Assembly (NCBI GenBank): GCA_001464425.1
Contig: LNEK01000019.1
Coordinates: 47,321 to 111,320, forward strand
DNA from: Alphaproteobacteria bacterium Ga0077535
GTDB taxonomy: Bacteria; Pseudomonadota; Alphaproteobacteria; Caulobacterales; Aquidulcibacteraceae
Length of the DNA stretch: 64,000 nt
Direction of reading: 5' to 3'
The notes under the pieces were generated by a model. It was given only the letters and a program-made list of their open reading frames with translations, searched no databases and was not told the DNA's origin. Shown piece after piece: positions 62,732-64,000 of the stretch; position 1 is the first letter of the stretch, and each line of letters begins with the position of its first letter. The position numbers and the translations under genes are program-made.

Positions 62732-63466
62732 TCAGGTTGCTGTTGCGGCCCGTGGTTCGCGCAAGTGTTTCAGCATGTAGGGTGTGTTCAACGCTCCGAA
62801 CGCCAAAACGATCAACATGTTGCCAAGCTTCCAATTGGCCCAAACGTCCTCAGCGTCTTGCGCGCCAAACGTCAGTCCAAACCACTCATAGGCGCCGGCG
62901 GGCGCCACAGGAATTCCCGCCATCACAAGCGGCGCGTCGAACGCCGGCACATAGGTGCGCCACAAGAATTCATTCCACAGCGCCATTGCAATGAAGAACA
63001 AAGCCCAGCGGATCGCCAGCGTGCGCCATGCAAAATCCGGCAAGTCAAAGACTTTAGAGAAGAGCAACTTCCAGAGATTTTTGCCAAACAGCATTGGCGC
63101 CAGAATCATCACGGCCATGAAAAGCTGCTGAATGGTCGGCTTCACATAAATGAAGGCGCGCTCTTGCAGCAGAATGCCGATAAGGCCGAACCCGCCGACA
63201 ATCGCCGAAGACAGCACCATCATCTGCGAGACAGGTTCGCCGACGATGATTTGGCGCGCCAAAAAGCCGAACGTGAGCGCAATCAGCACACCCGTCGCCC
63301 AGAACAGGGCTGTATCAGCGTTGATGAGGCCGCCAAACAACTCCACGCGCCGGAAAACATTATAGACCAGAACGAAGGCGATCACCGGCACGAAGTCGGC
63401 CCAAAGCTGGTTTGCCTTGCCAGCTGCGGTAGCCAGGCCATTTTGGGGTTTGTGGTTTTCAGCCAT
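62732..63466 (-). CDS. yciB: Septation protein A/YciB family inner-membrane protein
   Basis: A 244-aa hydrophobic protein with about five to six TM segments and the IspZ/YciB pattern: FVPVIAFVLVYNVFRRVELF at the start, VKPTIQQLFMAVMILAPMLFGKNLW in the middle, DFAWRTLAIRWALFFIAMALWNEFLWR near the end. The family affects septation and envelope integrity. Its length and N-terminal extension are a bit longer than in E. coli. It converges on the PrsW gene. Confidence 0.88.
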   Translation of the reverse strand: MAENHKPQNGLATAAGKANQLWADFVPVIAFVLVYNVFRRVELFGGLINADTALFWATGVLIALTFGFLARQIIVGEPVSQMMVLSSAIVGGFGLIGILLQERAFIYVKPTIQQLFMAVMILAPMLFGKNLWKLLFSKVFDLPDFAWRTLAIRWALFFIAMALWNEFLWRTYVPAFDAPLVMAGIPVAPAGAYEWFGLTFGAQDAEDVWANWKLGNMLIVLAFGALNTPYMLKHLREPRAATAT

Positions 63467-63579
63467 AGTTCGTCATACGCACACCAAGGCCGCCCGGTTT
63501 TCAGGGCGCCCCAACAAACTGCTATCGCACGAGTTCCGCGCCGCCACCCGTCAAGTCGGGCGAACACAGCCCCGGGCCG
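63467..63579. other. Intergenic, nothing recognised
   Basis: Short gap between yciB and the partial gene; contains no clear hairpin or repeat. Confidence 0.4.
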
Positions 63580-64000
63580 CTACTGCGCCGGGGTCATGGT
63601 CACGGTTGATGGGAATTCTGGATTTGGGGACGGTTCTTGCGCGGCCTCTGTCCAGGAGACGATGGTGCGAAGCGTGCGCGTTTGCGGCTCGTCCGCGACC
63701 ATCACATCTTCCTCGTATTCCAAATCAATGCGTCCGGGCGATGCGGCGATCACGCGATAGTCGCGAAAGTCGCCGAGGAGAAAAGCCCTCTCATCATGCG
63801 GTGAGACGAAGGCCAGATAGACACGAAGGCCGTTCATGGCGGGATCGCCACTCCCCATTCCGTACATGCGCACCGCGGCGATGTTCGACATGTCCGGGAG
63901 AGCGTTAAACTTGACCACCGCTAGTGCTGCGATAGCTGGATCGTCTTGAGCGAGCGGGCTCCATGTTTGGGGCTCCCCATCGCCTTCAACGAAACGCGCC
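63580..64000 (-). CDS. Partial hypothetical protein, runs off the window
   Basis: The frame stays open from the stop at 63580 to the window edge; the ATG at 63918 is only the first in-window Met. Reading to the edge gives ARFVEGDGEPQTWSPLAQDD, then ALAVVKFNALPDMSNIA and a beta-rich C-terminal domain with LRVYLAFVSPHDERAFLLGD and RIDLEYEEDVMVADEP. The start is outside. No domain recognised. Confidence 0.6.
   Translation of the reverse strand, partial: ARFVEGDGEPQTWSPLAQDDPAIAALAVVKFNALPDMSNIAAVRMYGMGSGDPAMNGLRVYLAFVSPHDERAFLLGDFRDYRVIAASPGRIDLEYEEDVMVADEPQTRTLRTIVSWTEAAQEPSPNPEFPSTVTMTPAQ

Overview
The window looks like a chromosomal segment of a high-GC alphaproteobacterium close to the Caulobacterales/Hyphomonadaceae. 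The sequence-based reasons are: a divK-pleD pair preceded by a full TTAA-N7-TTAA CtrA-type box; DUF1476 (F1-ATPase inhibitor zeta) and DUF3126 proteins, which are typical of alphaproteobacteria; and the neighbourhoods plsY-(dprA)-topA-rnr, map-radC and gatC-gatA. The genus is not certain. I see no phage, plasmid, insertion-sequence or CRISPR signature.

Layout. 1-4.8 kb: nitronate monooxygenase and a cell-wall block (M23 peptidase, M15/DUF882 peptidase, L,D-transpeptidase). 5-16 kb: phoH, a two-copy DUF3126 protein, gatC-GNAT-gatA, ruvX, pyrB with a 49-aa ORF and a catalytically degenerate pyrC, tspO, plsY and the wreck of dprA. 16-22 kb: topA, a palindromic repeat, rnr, and a TIR-like gene frameshifted by a 14-bp tandem duplication. 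22-33.6 kb: amino-acid permease, RidA, dinB-ROK kinase, divK-pleD, map-radC. 33.6-45.5 kb: ABC-F ATPase, MFS, purine genes purB, purC, purS and purQ, phosphate-binding lipoprotein, SppA. 45.5-53 kb: a glycosyltransferase block with a broken methyltransferase, tRNA-Pro and tRNA-Gln, a SET-domain protein, rpiA-glmU and gph. 53-64 kb: membrane proteins of unknown function, then a three-gene cassette and septation protein YciB.

The most novel part is the cassette at 56.7-62.6 kb. It encodes a membrane-anchored protein built of about 45 Ala-rich decapeptides, then a secreted HEXXH peptidase fused to a beta-propeller and a C-terminal outer-membrane-type beta-barrel, then a PrsW-family intramembrane protease. 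Gene order and overlap suggest one operon, possibly an envelope proteolysis or surface-display system. I do not recognise it as a described system.

A second theme is a cluster of small indels that break otherwise recognisable reading frames: dprA (heavily deleted), the TIR-like gene (14-bp duplication), and short deletions with frameshift near the 3' ends of purC and rpiA, in a methyltransferase, and (1 nt) in radC. Because purC and rpiA are normally needed, assembly error must be excluded before a biological reading is preferred.
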